The notes below the pieces were generated by a model. The model ran no database searches and had not been told where the DNA came from. It saw nothing but the letters and a program-made list of their open reading frames with translations. Source: Serilophus lunatus (lineage: Eukaryota; Chordata; Aves; Passeriformes; Eurylaimidae). From it: a DNA stretch of 64,000 nucleotides. This document shows, in pieces, positions 10,807-24,880 of the stretch. A program made the position numbers and the translations under genes. The DNA is taken from contig VXBA01002873.1 in NCBI GenBank assembly GCA_013399895.1, positions 1,507,041-1,571,040 of the forward strand. The letters are read 5' to 3'. Each line of letters starts with the position of its first letter. The stretch's first letter is position 1.

Positions 10807-13800
10807 AATTTACCATTTCTTTGAAAAGCTTCTCCTCTTTCCAATAGTATAGACAAATTTAGTATGAAAATAAATGTTAAATTAATCCCAACCTAGTAAT
10901 TTGCAGTATATCCTGGCAGAGCTGAATGAAACAAGACAAGTGAAGTACCGCTAATTTGCCAGTGATTTTGCTAGTACATGCAGTGTCCACAGCGTGGGGC
11001 TGCTAGTACATGTCTGTCGTGAAAGCCAAGGATTTTTTGCATTTAGGGCAGTAGAAGAATGCCAGTGCCACAGTTTCCAGTTTGATTTGAAAATCCCTGG
11101 AGTTTGTGTGCAATGTATGCACTTTTATTCGTCATTTAAGTTATTCAGCTGAAGTTGTCTACATTTCTATATTTAGTCAGATCCTGTTTATGAACTGGAT
11201 GTAGCTGGTAACCAAATACCTACTCTAAGACTGCAATCTATTCTACATAGACGGAGTGAGGTAGTAGTAAATTAGCACAATTTCATTTATGTTGGACTAC
11301 TCTGTAAACTGGCATCCCTGTTCTTAAGTCTGGCTTTGTTTGTAAGAGTCATAGAGAGGATTAAAGAACATACGTATTAGAAAAGACTTTCTTAAGAACA
11401 AACCACAAATTTTTAATAGAATCTGTGAAAAATTTTGGTACACTGTTATCTTGTTTTCTTTGTGATCCTTCTGATTTTTTTTCAGCCCCTCAGTGTTGAT
11501 GATGCTCAAGTGTTTTAACACTTGTTTTGTGGTTCTTGCTTCAATTGCAACAATTGAAGTTAGAGAGAGAAACTTTATATTCTGTATGTGAAGTTAATAC
11601 CAGAACACCAAAAACCTGTTTGACTTTTATGAGCTAAAAGAACGACTGTCATTTAGCCCTTCAGTATAATACCAACAAAATAACCCTCTGTAACACCACC
11701 TTCCTCAGTTTTACAGATGTAAAGGAAGATAACACAGGTGACCCCAAAACGCCAGGCAGCGGAAGGACTTAGGAAAAATTTGTTTTTCAAAGGTAAGAAT
11801 GCTGGCTAACAGCATGTGTACACTCAGGACATGAAAGAATGCAAAAACCTTTTTCTCTCCGAGCCTTAACAGCGTGCCTCCCCCTGCTCATGGGGACTCC
11901 AAGGTCGTCTGTAGAACACTTATCTTTTCCAGGGAGTAAACTCTTCTAAAAGGCTGGAGAGGGAAAGAAATCTGAGCCTAAGCTTTCCAGCTATCAAAGG
12001 TCTCCTGAACAAAAAGAGAAGAAATCCTTAAATCAGCCCGTCTCCTCACCATCTCTAACACAAGATCCCCTCATCCCGTACATCACACCTGTATATCTTT
12101 CTGAAAGGATGATGGACAGCCAGTGGAATCAAATCCACTGCATAAGCTGGTGACCTGTCTAGAATTTAGTTACCTGTTCATGGGTAAAAATTTGTGCCAT
12201 CTCTGCCATACATTCTTGTCTGCATTCATTTTACAGCCATCAGTTTGCCTTCTAAGGAAGAAATGTTGAAGTGCTTTCTTCAGATAGGTATTTGTTTACT
12301 GATCTGTTAAACTGCTCTTAAAAAACTTCAGTTTTATACCATACAACAGCACGAGGGGGCATAATTTTTCAAAATATATTCTTATTGATCAGTTTTCATT
12401 GCAGGCCTTGGCTGCAGGAAGAGGCACCTGCTAAATCACATATCCATATGACTTCATGATATATTTCTCAAATCAGCCCTGAAAACCGTAAGGGTGAGAG
12501 AGTCTCCAAGCTCCTTTCAGCTCATTTCTTAAGCAAAGGTACTTTATAAACACATAAAATTACAGTTGGGTAAACTGAACAGTTGGCTAAACTGGGGCAA
12601 TGAGAGAACATGGGAGTTCTTTTCTGTATGAACAGGAGCAACCCACACTTCTAGGAGTCCTTCCAGCTTTATCCACTGGATTATTCATTAAGTTTGTCAG
12701 TACTTAAACCTCTGTCTAGAACAGTGACCCATGAGCAAAGTGCCATGAACTTACCTTGCTTTATTTGCTGCAAAGAATTCAAAACTATGCTGTATCCATT
12801 TTTACTCAACGATTTTTTTTAAATTATTCACATCTATGTGAACATCTTGATGAAACTTTTGAAGGTTCAAAATATACACATAAACACCAATACCATCCTA
12901 TTCTTCTTCACCGTTAATTATTTTAAACAGTTGCACCTATTATGTCAGCTCCTTACCCGAGTGACTCTGTCAATCAACAGTTACCAAAAGATATGTGTGT
13001 ATATGTATATATACTTGCTGCTTAGTTCTGGGTGGGTAGGAAAATGTCCTTTTTGCAAATATTTTATTTACAATGCTTTGTAATAGCTTACTTACTGCCT
13101 GAAATTTTTGTCTTTAGAGTGGAAGATTGCTCTGATCTACTCTGTCCAAAAGTTGTTGGAGGAGGATTGTTCTCCCTATGCATTGTTTCATGAGAGCTTT
13201 TGAATTCTGTTGGTTGCTACCTGTGTATTCGGCTTTCCCTTGAGTGAATTTTCTGGAATTTCTCAGGTTATATTTCTTCCATGGGCTCTATTTGGTAACA
13301 GAAAACACTGAAATTCTTCTGGATATCTAAAATAGAAAGGCAAGATCTCATTTTAGAGAGGTTAACAATTCTTGGGTTTACTTAAAATATTTAAGCATGA
13401 CTTCAAATTTGTCAAGATCATCTCCTTTTAATATGAGCTTTGTCAGCAATCTAATGAACAGTCACTGAAATTTGGCCAAGCCATTAGTATCTGAAAGCCT
13501 CAATCCCAGCTTGTCAAAACCAACCTAAACTTTTAAAGCATAATCTGAGAAACATCTCTTGGAAAGATTTTCAAATTTATGAATGTCTTTAGCATGCTAT
13601 TATTGGACTAATAGATATTTAATTGTTTTTTAAATGAGCAGCTATCCCTTTCCTCCTCCTGAAATAAAGTATTGGGCAAGTGGGAAGCAGTGATTAGGCC
13701 AGTACATGGATGGAGACAGGGCTTTGATCCCCAGCTTCTGTGCAAAACAGCTTCGTCTTCTTCTAAACTGGACTGGGTAGTCCATAAGAAGCAGAAAGAC

Positions 13801-16800
13801 CCAGAATCAGAGAGGGAGAAAACCAGAGTTTTGCAGTTCACCTGGAAGACTCAGCAGTTTTACCTTCCCCTGATTTGCTCTCTATTCTTATCTTCATTGA
13901 TAATTGCCAGTGGTGGGAGGTTGTTTGTTGAATAATGTGACTTTCTTTGCCTCTCATATCTCAGAGTTGCATAGCAGAAACCTCTGTTATTTTGGCATAG
14001 TTCCCTAGCAGTATGCCAAACAACAAGAACATTTTAAAATGCAAGATCTAGTTTTAACAGTATGTAAAGAAAAAGAGCAAAACTGCATTATCTTCAGACC
14101 TTGCCAGAACCATTTCTTACCACAGAAGCAATTAATGTTGCATCATCTTTCTTTTCATATTACAGTCACAGTGCTTGACTCAGGAAAGGAAAGGTAATTT
14201 TCAGTTTTCTCTGTTACTGTTACATACGCACATGAAATCTTATTCATGAAAAAATATTCTTATTTGAATAAAACTTCTGAAATCTCTTGAGAGGCTAGAA
14301 ATAAATAACAATGAAACCATTTACTGCTTGTTGAAATGGACTAATTACAATGAAAATTGCCAATATGTTTTTCCTTTCATATTTCTGGAACAAAGAAGTC
14401 TGTAGAAATGCTGCAAGGATGAAAAAAAAAATCTTCCATATATTGGTGTATTTCAACTTTGCACAGCAGAACTAAGACTTCTGTTCAAAAATCTATTAGA
14501 ACATTATCTTAGCTAATATTACTAGAGGGACAAAAAATATTAACTATGGAAAATTTTTCATTGTACAGAAGTCTCCAACCATGGCCCAAACAGAGACCAA
14601 CACTGTCATTTCATATTTATATCAATTAGTGTTCTATCCTTACCTTGCATACTACTTTTCATCTTATCATCAGATATTGAAATAGAAATATGGAAGATTT
14701 CCTTGGGGCTATGGTATAAGCAGGGAAAGGAAGTAATTTAGAGAAGACATTTGAGGGAATAAGATGTGAGAGAAGAGTGGAAACCATATTTTGGGGAACG
14801 TATGACAGTTATTTTTGAAAGGTCCTTGATTTAAATGAGTATTTAAAAAAATTTGTTGTGGGAATCTTTAAAACTTTGGTGATAGTAATAAGAATACAAA
14901 AGCATAAACTACCAAATAGAAGAAAAGATGAGTGTTCTTATTTGCAGTCTGTGAACCAAGTAAACAGGAGAAAATTTGCCTGAAATACAACAATTAAGAA
15001 CATAAAAAAAGAATTTTAAATTTTTACTCAATCTATCATGCTTTTACACAGGATTAGCCGTGCATGTACACAATGAAAATACCTGTACTTACACTAGATG
15101 TTTATTACAAGCAAAGTGCTAAGAAATTTTGTTGTTCAACGATTTTCTGCGACAGGATTTCTGAATTGGTCTATGGTAGTTTTACTTTTGGACACTGGAG
15201 AAGGAAATCATTGGCCTGGTTTTAAAGGGACCGACTTTCTACAGTGGGTACCTTGTTGTTTCTGAAGTTGTCTTGAAAATACCTCCTTCTGAAAATCCGA
15301 ATATTAAGACATGCAAATTAAAAATTAATTTTCAAAAATTATAGCTGGAAAGTCCAATATCCTTTAGCAGTCCCTTGAGTCAATCAAATTCTAGTTGGAT
15401 TTTTTGCACCCATGTTGGCAGAGAACTGCTATATAATTACAGATTAAAAAGCTGGTTGATGGTGACTTCATGAGTCACACAAAAGGATAATGAGCCATTT
15501 CTTTAATAAAATGTATTTAATGAGTGATGTTTCCACTTATCCCTTTCTCATTTTAAATAGATACTTAAGCTTTGTATCTCTGATTTCCTACATTTCCAGA
15601 AAAATTCTTCACATAGTAGGCCTTACATACAAGTTTATGAATCATTGGCTTTTCTGATTTTCATTAAATTTTCAGTTTAATAACACGAGATGTGAAAAGA
15701 CCATCACCGACATGTCACATAAAATGCCAGTAGCAGCTTAGTGGGAATGAAATAGCAGCAGTGTGGTTTCACTCCGGGCTTTTTATAGAACTGAGCTGCC
15801 TTAAAGCAATTCAGTAATCTATTCCCATTTAAGTGAAATTTGCACCTGATATACAAAAGACTGAATTTTAAAATGTAATGTAATAATATATAAATAAATA
15901 ATGTATAAACTATAGCTTTTCCCAGTATTATCTGCATCTGTGTTTCTTCTTTCATTCTTAGGATTATGAGATAGTTCTGTATTTTCAAACAGCTGGGGAT
16001 GACATTTCTAGTTTATAAATCTTCAAGTTGATTAATTAAGCATTTAATATATTATCATATTTCTAAGCTCAGAAACATTATACTTAAAACAACAAATAAA
16101 AGTTTGTTATATTTCTCCAGTCTTGCACCTTTGTGTTTCTTTATTTACCCCTTGTTACCCTATTTATCAGACCACATATTTTTGTCCAACTTGTACACAC
16201 TCAGTAGAGGTATCCTTCTCAGAAGGGAGTCACCAAACCATTTACTCTCATATGCCACACACACATGTTCAAGTTAATGTTTTCTGTGACCGCCAGGTTT
16301 TGTTCCAGTGAAAGAATCCAGTTTCCATCTAATGAAATAATTCTCTCCTATTCAGGATCACAGATTTGAAATGAGAGCCTAAGCCAGAGTAAAGGGATAC
16401 TGTTTAATCTTATCTGGACTTAATGCCATGATTATACTAGATTTGCTTGCAGCACAGCATTGATGCTTTAATAATTTTCAGGCCTTCTTAAAGACCACAG
16501 TATTCCTAGTAGTACATCCTGCTGGTGACAGTGGTCATTGTCAGGTGCTTCTTTATAGCCAGGCTGTAATGAACACATTTATGCAACTAAAAAGTGTCTT
16601 CCTAAACTTTGCCACTGACTGGATGTCATGTCTGGAAACACAACTACACCTATGTGAAGTAAATGTGCCTGTTTTTCTTTCTTCATCTCCAATTCCTGTG
16701 ATCTTCCATTTCTTTGAATTACACCTGCTTCAGCAGGTTTTTTCCCTTTTACAGTCAAGGAGAGACATACCCATGAGGTTACAGCTATTATTAAGGGAAG

Positions 16801-17065
16801 ACACGAAATTCTTCATCATGTGTGTTGCAAGTGCACGAAGTTTATTACTAATGGACTGAGGAAAGTTACTTTTTCTCATGATTGAAGCAATGTAAATGTT
16901 GAGATACTATTTGTTTCATAGTAAAGATCTGCACTTGATGCCCACTACATTGTTTGAATTTCAAAAATAACATTTTGTGATGATGAATGAACTTATAGAA
17001 ACAATCAACTCAGAGAAAACTTACTACTATTTCTTAATGTACTCATGAGAAACATAGAGTTGGGA

Positions 17066-17112
17066 ATTGTTTAAACATTTAAATTTAATTGTTTAAACAT
17101 TTAATTGTTTAA
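17066..17112. repeat. Short tandem repeat attgtttaaacatttaa
   Basis: A 17-base unit occurs at 17066-17082 and 17088-17104, followed by a partial third copy (attgttta). Each full unit contains the palindrome gtttaaac. Confidence 0.85.
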
Positions 17113-18284
17113 GACCTTTAAAGAATTAATAATGTAAGAAAAAAAAAGAGGAATACTAATATTTTTCATTATTGAATATACTGCTAGAAGAAAAGTCAAA
17201 TATGCCTAGCAATATTGAAATGCTGCATACTGAAGTTACTTGCACCAAATCTTGTGAATTTATTGCTGTAGTTTTTTTTATAGCATGAAAAATATACTTG
17301 CTGTTTAAGGGCATACTTTGTTCAAAATAAAAAGCAAAAATCATGATCAACTTATACCAGTCAAAAGATAAGCCCATTTTAATGGACTGACTGTAACATG
17401 AAAGCGGGCATTTTTGATCCATCTAAATGGATATGGGGAGAGTGATTAAGTATTCAACTACAAACCATATGCCACTGTGGTGTGTTTGGGGGTGTTAGGG
17501 GGTTCCAAGAAACCCCAAGAAAGTCCCTAGAAAAAAAATCAAATCTAATGGAAAGAAAAAGATCTATAAACTTTGAATGCAGTTTTTGGAAGTCTGGAAA
17601 ACAAAAGAGGGTGATAAAAGAGGATATGGGGATTTGAGTGCACTTCTCTTTCATCTCATTAGCTATATTGAGAATAGCCAAAGTCTGAATGACAGCTTTG
17701 CTTAAATTCTGTGATTTTCAGGGGCTTTGGGTATTAGATTATAACATTAACTGCATCAGTTTTAATGTACTTCACTCTGAATAATAAATTATTAATACTA
17801 TATTTTTTCTTTTTGAAAAGGACAAAATGTCCTCATCAAGGCATTGTATAAGACTATAAACAAAATTATTTCTTGTTGTGTTTCCAAAAGAACCGCATAC
17901 GTGCATTTATATGCCTATATAGGCATACATTCTAGCTATGTTAGTTTTTAAATCTACTTTTCAGACATTTACACTTTTTATTGTTGTCTTATAAAACTAA
18001 CAAATCATAAAGCTATTTTTGAAGTTTGAAAAGGGATATTTTGCTACTGTTTATTTGGCAAGTCATATTTTCCTTTAAAAATTTAATTTAAAAAAATTAA
18101 TTTAAAAAATTAATTAACTACTTGACAGTTTCTACTTTCATATCCTGGGAACATGGAAATGCATTCTCTACAGTGGTATCTGAAGAAAAAAAGAGCTTCT
18201 CACTCTTCCTAGTCTATGTATAGAAGAATATTGCCTAATTTCCAACTTTGCTCCTTATCTACTAATTTATCAGGTGCTTTTAGG

Positions 18285-18335
18285 GATTCATGGAATCATA
18301 TGGAATCATGGAATCACCGAATATTCTGAGTTGGT
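18285..18335 (-). mobile_element. CR1 3'-tail fragment, minus orientation
   Basis: The plus strand has repeated tggaatcat units, then aatcaccgaatattctgagt and tgg. This matches the inverted 3' terminus of a CR1 subfamily, where the octamer-like tail (tggaatcatggaatcac) is followed by a 'tattctgagttgg' block. Only about 50 bases survive or were inserted. Confidence 0.65.
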
Positions 18336-20867
18336 GATATTGTGGAGTTATGTATTGAAATAGGGAAAAAAACCCCAAAAAACCAAATCCACAACCAAAT
18401 TCCAAACACTGGTAAGAATATAGTAAGTGTAAAATTCAAGGAGTTTCCTTGTTGTTAGGTAGAACTTGCCCATAATCTTAAATTCTTTTTTCATGTGAAA
18501 TCCTAAAGAGACAATCATATTTTTTACTCTCTTTGATGCCCTTCAAATGCAATCCATGGAGATGCCAATTTTTAGCTAATCAAGAGCAACTTTGATTTAC
18601 AAACATTTTTTCAAAGTCCAACTGAAAGTGAGATCCTGTCCTGATCATAATCACGTTTAAATGAAAAAGCATTTTAAAATAATACTGAACTGTGTTTGAT
18701 CTGGAGATTGGGGCAAACCCTAAAACCAGACAACTCTAAATGACTCAGTTTATATTTTCTCACTCTCTTCCTTTTGTAGTGAAAATTGACTGTGACTCTC
18801 TATAAAATGTTAGCAAAATCTCAGAGAAGCCTCCCTGTTTTAGTTCTTCTGGCAGCTCACATGGAGCGAAATGCTCCTCCCTGAGGAGCTGTACAGACAC
18901 AAGTCTCTTCTTTCAGTTTATTCACCACTGAAGAAAAATTTGCTTTGACTTACAAATATTGAACAGAGATTACATTCTTTTGGCAATAATCAATACTTTG
19001 GGCCATCAGTGTCAAACTGGAAGAAGAGCAAGCATTTTTAGGTATTGTCCTCAAAAAATAGGAAAGGAACTCTGCATTCTATTCCACTGTTTTAGGATAT
19101 CAATATATTGGGAATATTCAAAGATACATTCCTCCAGAAAGTGTTCTGTAAAAGCAAAAATATAAAACATGATGCTTCTGTTAAAAAATTATTTAAAAAA
19201 TTAACTCATAAGATTCTGCTTTCCAAGACCAGATTAAGCCATCTATTCACAGGGAAAGCTTTCCTTAATAGGATCTATTCAGTATGGACTCTGGTTTAGC
19301 TATCAAAGGCCCAAAGAACACCAGTATAAACCAGACAAGCGGTTAGTCTGACTGTTAGAACAGTCATTCAAGTTCAATGCAAATAGAAAGCAAAATGTAG
19401 ACAAAAATGCAGTAGTATTTCAATATAGATTCATAGAGAATAATTTCTAAAACATTTTATAGACATCACCTCCTGTATTAGAAGTGTTGGTCCCCATCCC
19501 CTAGCTTAGCTTCATGTAAACTAGAACCTTAAACTTTGAATTTCATGCATCTTAAGATAAAATATCTTAACCCTTTACCTCTGAGTCACCTGAATATTAC
19601 CATTATTGAATGTGATGCTGAACACATACACCAAAGAGTGCCCCCTTTGGTTTTAAAATGTTGGAGTAACAGACTCTTTTATTTGTACAACAATTGATTT
19701 AGTTTTTAGACATCTTCTGGAGTTTTTAAATTGATTAAAAGCATTGCTCTTCTGTTCTTTGCTTTTAAAGGTATTAGTGTCTATGCTCCATAATGTTGAT
19801 CCTAAACAGAGTGAAGAACAAAAAGACAGAAAACATTAATAAAATCATAATCAAGCTTTATGACAACATCTATTTAGCAATGGGGTAACCTCTAGAGGAA
19901 GATAGAGACATATTCTAAAACATGGTGAAAGAAATTGTAACCTTTAATGATTTTTTATATTAAAGTTCTATTTGGATTTACTAACCAAACATCCAGAGGC
20001 AGAATTTCCTTCATTCTGGATGAATGAATTCTGCTCCATCAGCATTTATATCAACAGCCTCAAGAAAATTCCTTGAAGCAAAAGTATTTTTAAGTAAGAC
20101 TGTTTCTGTATGGAAGCGCAATCAATTTTATTCCTCCACATAGACACCTACTCTGAGTCCTTATTGTCAAAGTGATTGATTTAAGACCTCTTTTGTGTCA
20201 AAGAAAATCCAGTAGAAAAATTCGGCTACATTTTAAGGGGCTCCATAAAAATCCACCTGAACAAAAACATCCTTCTTTTTTATTTTTTTTGTAACTAGGA
20301 GACAAAAAGTTGCTAATTTTAAACTCAGTTATAGTTTGAGGTTTTTGTTCTTCTCAGAGAAGTACTCAAACTTCTGAAGAAAAAATATTATGAGAGCAAA
20401 ACACTGTTGATTCTAGGATCTATTTATGAAGAAATAAATTCTTTCCAGTCATATCCACTGATCATGGGCATTATAAAAGGTGCTAAGAAATATAAATTAC
20501 ACATATACCTCTTGAAACAAAATGGTCTACAGTAGCTGTGCTGCCAGGCTCCATCAGCAGTTTGTTACTGATACAGAAGGGAGGGATTCCAGCTACTAGA
20601 ACCTATAACCACTCCTGTAATATTGTATACTTCTTGTCAGTCTTCCAGTCACATTATGAAGTCTGATATTGCTTGGTTTATAAAAACTGATTTGATTGTA
20701 AGCTGGCAAAAGTAGAATCCTTGGTGCAGTATACCTTGCTTTTAGTTCTGGACTGTCCGAGCCAGGCTTCATGCAGAAAGGATAAAAATGAGGAAGAAAC
20801 CTATGTAGGCAAATAGGTCATTAGAGAGCAGAATCACTGTAGAAAGTGGAGGTGTTGTACATGATCC

Positions 20868-21316
20868 TTTTGTCTACAAGAGGCTGGAGCAAGTCCAAAG
20901 AAGGGTGGCAAGGCTGGTGAAGGATCTGGAGTACAAATCCTATGAGGAGCAGCTGAGGAAATTGAGGGTGTTTAGCCTGGAAAAAAGGAGACTGAGGGAA
21001 GACCTTATAACTCTCTGTAACTGTCTGAAAGGAGGTTCTAACCATCTGCTCTGTTGTTCTCTTTTCCAAAGTAACAAGAGATAGGGTAAGAAGAAATGGG
21101 CTCAAGTTGCACCAGGAAGGTTTAGATTTGATAAAGTGTTGCCAAGCATTGGAACAGGCTGTCCAGTGAAGTCGTGTAGTCATCTCTGGAGGTATTTAGA
21201 AAGTGTGTAGACATGGCACTTTATGGACATGGTTTAGTGGTGGACTTGACAGTGTTGGGTTAACAGCTGGACTCAGTGGTCTTCAAGTTCTTTTCCAACC
21301 TAAATGATTGTATGAA
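20868..21316 (+). mobile_element. CR1 LINE, 3' end, plus orientation
   Basis: Contains the C-terminal ORF2 remnant and 3' end of CR1: acaagaggctggagcaagtc, gaggagcagctgagg, gaccttataactctctgtaa, ctgtctgaaaggaggttcta, agcattggaacaggctgtcc, and the terminal cttttccaacctaaatgatt. Stop codons and small indels break the frame. The terminus is intact up to the last octamer-like repeat, and the 5' end is truncated. Confidence 0.93.
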
Positions 21317-24299
21317 AAATTTGCCAGAAGTCTTTTTACCTGTCCCCGGAGTTTGACAGGGACTGTTTTGCAGTTTTTCCTGCGTTTTTAGAGCGAGGTG
21401 CTGCTAAAATAAGCCAAAATAAGTTTAGCTTCTGTGCTGTTGTTCTCAGCATGATGCCAGGATTTGTATGAAGTTAAGTAATTATGATTTAGTTGCAAAA
21501 ATTTGCAACTTGTAGAAAATTTCTTAGATTGTCTGTTCACCTCTATTTTAATAACATTTGCCTATGGCACAGAAATAAACCAGGATAATGATACCTCATT
21601 ACTCACACAAAATACTGTAGCAGTTATACATTGGCTTTGAGTGAGTAACTTCAAAAGCTATCTTGTGATCCTAGAGAACTGGAGCCTCAGGTCTCTTAAC
21701 ATTTGTATTCTTGGCCTGTGGAAATGATTTCAGCAAACTTTTGCTTAGTGTTCTCCTTGGAAAGAAGGAATAGGAAAAACCATGTGTTCCAATCAAATGC
21801 AGGTCATTCATATACTAACTTCCCACATATTTTAATAACTCTTTAAATAAAACACACTCCTTTTGAAAGAATTAACCATACATCTAACTACAGTGTACAT
21901 AATTTACAATAAATTACAAAATGCAGTATCAAATGTCAAATCCACCATAGGTGAAATTAGTGATACATCTGTAAGACAAATCCTGTTACTTCAGAGATAC
22001 CTGTACTCAAAGGGTTCTGGACCAGCCCTGATATCTGCAAATAAAAAGAGGCAAGTAAGAACTGGAGGAAAAAAAAACACCTACCCTGAGGCTTATTTGT
22101 TTTTGGGTTTTTCTTAATTAAAAAAAAATTATTTCTAATGTAGCCTTAGAATATTTTCTTCACTTTTGAATATTCCTTACTTTCATAAGGACCTTAGAGC
22201 AGCATTATAATACATTTATATTCTTAATTAAAATAGGAGAACAAAACAGCCTACACTGAGCAGGCCCCAAAATATAACACCGCTTCACAGCTCTTGGTGT
22301 TGAATCAGTATAGAATTATAGTAATTGAGATCATGCCTGTCAGTGCTGCAGCTTGAACTAAGCTGAAAGACAAGGACAAAATGTTAACAGAAAGAATAAA
22401 GCACCCCAGCATGGTACAGAAGATGATTAGAGAATAATCATTCTTTTATCCCAAAGGAGAAATTACTTGGATCATTAAAGTGTTGATATATCATAAGTTT
22501 TTCATATTTATAAAATTTCTGAGTCATAGTATATATACAAGTATATTTAAAAGAAAAATCTATTAAATAATCTTATAAGCAAGAAATACGGCTTTCTCAA
22601 TCTCTTTTACAACACAGGCCTGAGGACAGCAAAATGACAGTGACATTTGAATGCACTGTAAATTGGCTTTTTTAAAACGTGGAGTATGTAAAAGACTGGA
22701 AACCCTCAATAATTAATAGAAAGACCGATTTCTATAAGAAGAGTTCTTTGTATTCTACTTCCCTTGTCCCTTCAGAGCTGTTGTCAGAAAAGAATTGAAT
22801 GGTAATTCTGCAATGCAGCATGAGTTTGGTGTCTGTAAATCCAAGCTTTAGGGTACCAGATTAATTTTTCCTCAACTGGCAAAGATCCTTCACCAGAAAT
22901 ACCAACTGCCCATATCCCAGATCAGAATATTCTAAGGAATATTCACAATCCAAGGAAGCAATTTTTAAACACTGAGCAACCAAAATTTGTATTAGTTTCA
23001 GTTTTTAAGTTTGAAAGCATAACTGAGGTAGAGATCTCTGTCATAAAACACGTTGATCACCACAACAAACTCACAATAAGAAAAAGAAGAGGGTTTTTTC
23101 ATTTTTTTTTAAACAATGAAAACGTTCTTGTATCGACTGTAGCTTTAATGTCTAAAGCTTTTTTCATACATAAGGCAGTTCTCCCTTATGCTGAATGTTC
23201 ATTATTAAAGATGTCTGTCATATAAAACATCACTTTTATAGATCAGTATAAATAGATATTAATGATTCATCTGTTGGAAAAGCGAGGTTGTAACAAGGAT
23301 TGGTTTTACTGAATGCATCGTGCTGCATTACAAACCACAAGACTGAAAGAGATTTCAAAGGTGTCAGCCAGGCTAGAGCCTGTTCTGTGGCAGGATCAGG
23401 TATCTTTGTACAGGTCTTACCCTGTCTGCATTCTTTGTGTTGAATGATCACTTTGATGTAAATATATTATTTTCAATAGCTGATATATCAATAGCTAGAA
23501 AACACAAGTGTCATGCAAACTGTAAAGCATATAGTGGCAGGGGTGCAGCTAACGCCATGAGCTACACAATGCTTCTTGACTACAAACAGTTGTCTCTTCA
23601 ATGCAAAAAGATGCAATTCCCCTATAGCCAAGTTGTTCAGCAGATCAGGTGTATTTACTTTCACAGTCAATCTTGTCCAGACATTCTGGATTCTCTAATT
23701 GGTGGTGGGAGTTTGTGGAAAATATTTTCATATATGTATAAGTAAAGAATGTCTTGAAAATCCTTATTGGGATGAATAGATCTTATTTACTGAGGAGATA
23801 ATTGGAACCCATTTCCTATTAATTGTGTAGATTGACCCAGTATGTGACATATAGAGAAGCTATCTCCTAGTTTTACAATGCTGGAGCAGAACTGCAAAAT
23901 AAGAAAACAGTGGGAAATTCTGCTGGTTGTAAAGTCCTGACTATAGTTCCTGGAGACAGTCAAGGAACATTGTGAAAAAGCAGAAAACTTAACTGAGGAA
24001 AACAAAGCAAAACAGTAAAGCATTCAAGGGCATTAAGACGAAATTAATATAAACACCTCACCTTGGGCTCTTATTTTGTCAGTGAACTATGGATCAGAGT
24101 AGATTGCACTAAAACATGCCAGCTATGTTTTATTATTTTGTTCTCTATCCCTTCATGTTTTTTAAAACATGTATCATAACAGGATTCTAATGCAGCCATA
24201 TATCTTAAAAATAACTTTTTAAAACAGTCTAGCTTCTACCATCTCTAACTGAAGAGAGCTTATTGTGGAAAGAGAAAAAAAAATTCATAAGTAGAAAGA
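21317..24299. other. Intergenic DNA with no recognised gene
   Basis: AT-rich, with short T and A runs (for example around 22065-22135 and 23093-23110). I see no exon, repeat family or RNA gene here. Confidence 0.5.
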
Positions 24300-24880
24300 T
24301 TAAAATATGTTTCTTCTTCTAAGGAGCAGCAGAAGCAAGGCTGCCCCCATGATGGGGACATGCCAGGAGCAGAGGATGTCCCTGGCAAGGCAGTGTCCTC
24401 ACACATCAAAGCATGGTCCTACAGGCACTCAGCTGGACAAACGAAGCCATGTGCTGGAAACAGGTTCATTGGCAGGCCCAGGCACATCCAGGGATGAATC
24501 AAATCCGGAGACCATTCAGGGAACCCCCAGGATCCTGGGACTCTCTGCCATCAAGAGGTAGAAGGAAACAGGGCTAAAAATAAGCACAGGCACCTTATTC
24601 AAATCAACATCTCAGGGCGGGGCTTAAATAGAAGATCTGGAACCATGTGCAGAGGGTGTGAATGGAGGATCCCTGCCCATTAATACCCCCAGGCATCAGA
24701 ATGAGCATCAACCAAGGAGGCAATCATGAGTGGCATGTTGGAGAGAACCCTGATCTTTAGCTTCTTGCTGAGCAAAATGGCTTTTATTAAAATATTGCTC
24801 TAGATTAAATGTGTCTCTTTTCCTAACTCTGTGTGGTAAATTAGTGTGAGATGTCCTAGATTGTCTGACCTGTTGTGTGT
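24300..24880 (+). repeat. Unclassified LTR-like block (candidate)
   Basis: A block with higher GC than its surroundings. It has a GC box (gggcggggc, 24615-24623) directly followed by a TATA-like ttaaatag (24624-24631), and an ATTAAA near 24787. This order resembles an LTR promoter followed by a polyadenylation signal. I could not find paired TG/CA ends with a target duplication, so family and limits are uncertain. The open frame at 24307-24561 is not recognisable. Confidence 0.3.

Larger units (their letters stand above)
6946..20867. other. Intergenic AT-rich DNA with no recognised gene
   Basis: About 14 kb in which I recognise no coding exon. It contains two short CR1 tails (7640-7720 and 18285-18335), an A30 tract (10772-10801), an ATT-rich microsatellite (about 9757-9791), a 12-base direct repeat (10969-10980 and 11001-11012) and a short tandem repeat (17066-17112). 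Short open frames on both strands show no family resemblance. Confidence 0.6.

Noticed and set aside
12734..12780. Minus-strand mini-exon with a GTAAGT donor near 12750
   Set aside because: It would be about 13 bases long with an ordinary acceptor. Such donor matches are expected by chance in this much AT-rich DNA.
20821..21183. 120-codon minus-strand open frame
   Set aside because: It is antisense to the plus-strand CR1 at 20868-21316 and has no resemblance to a protein.
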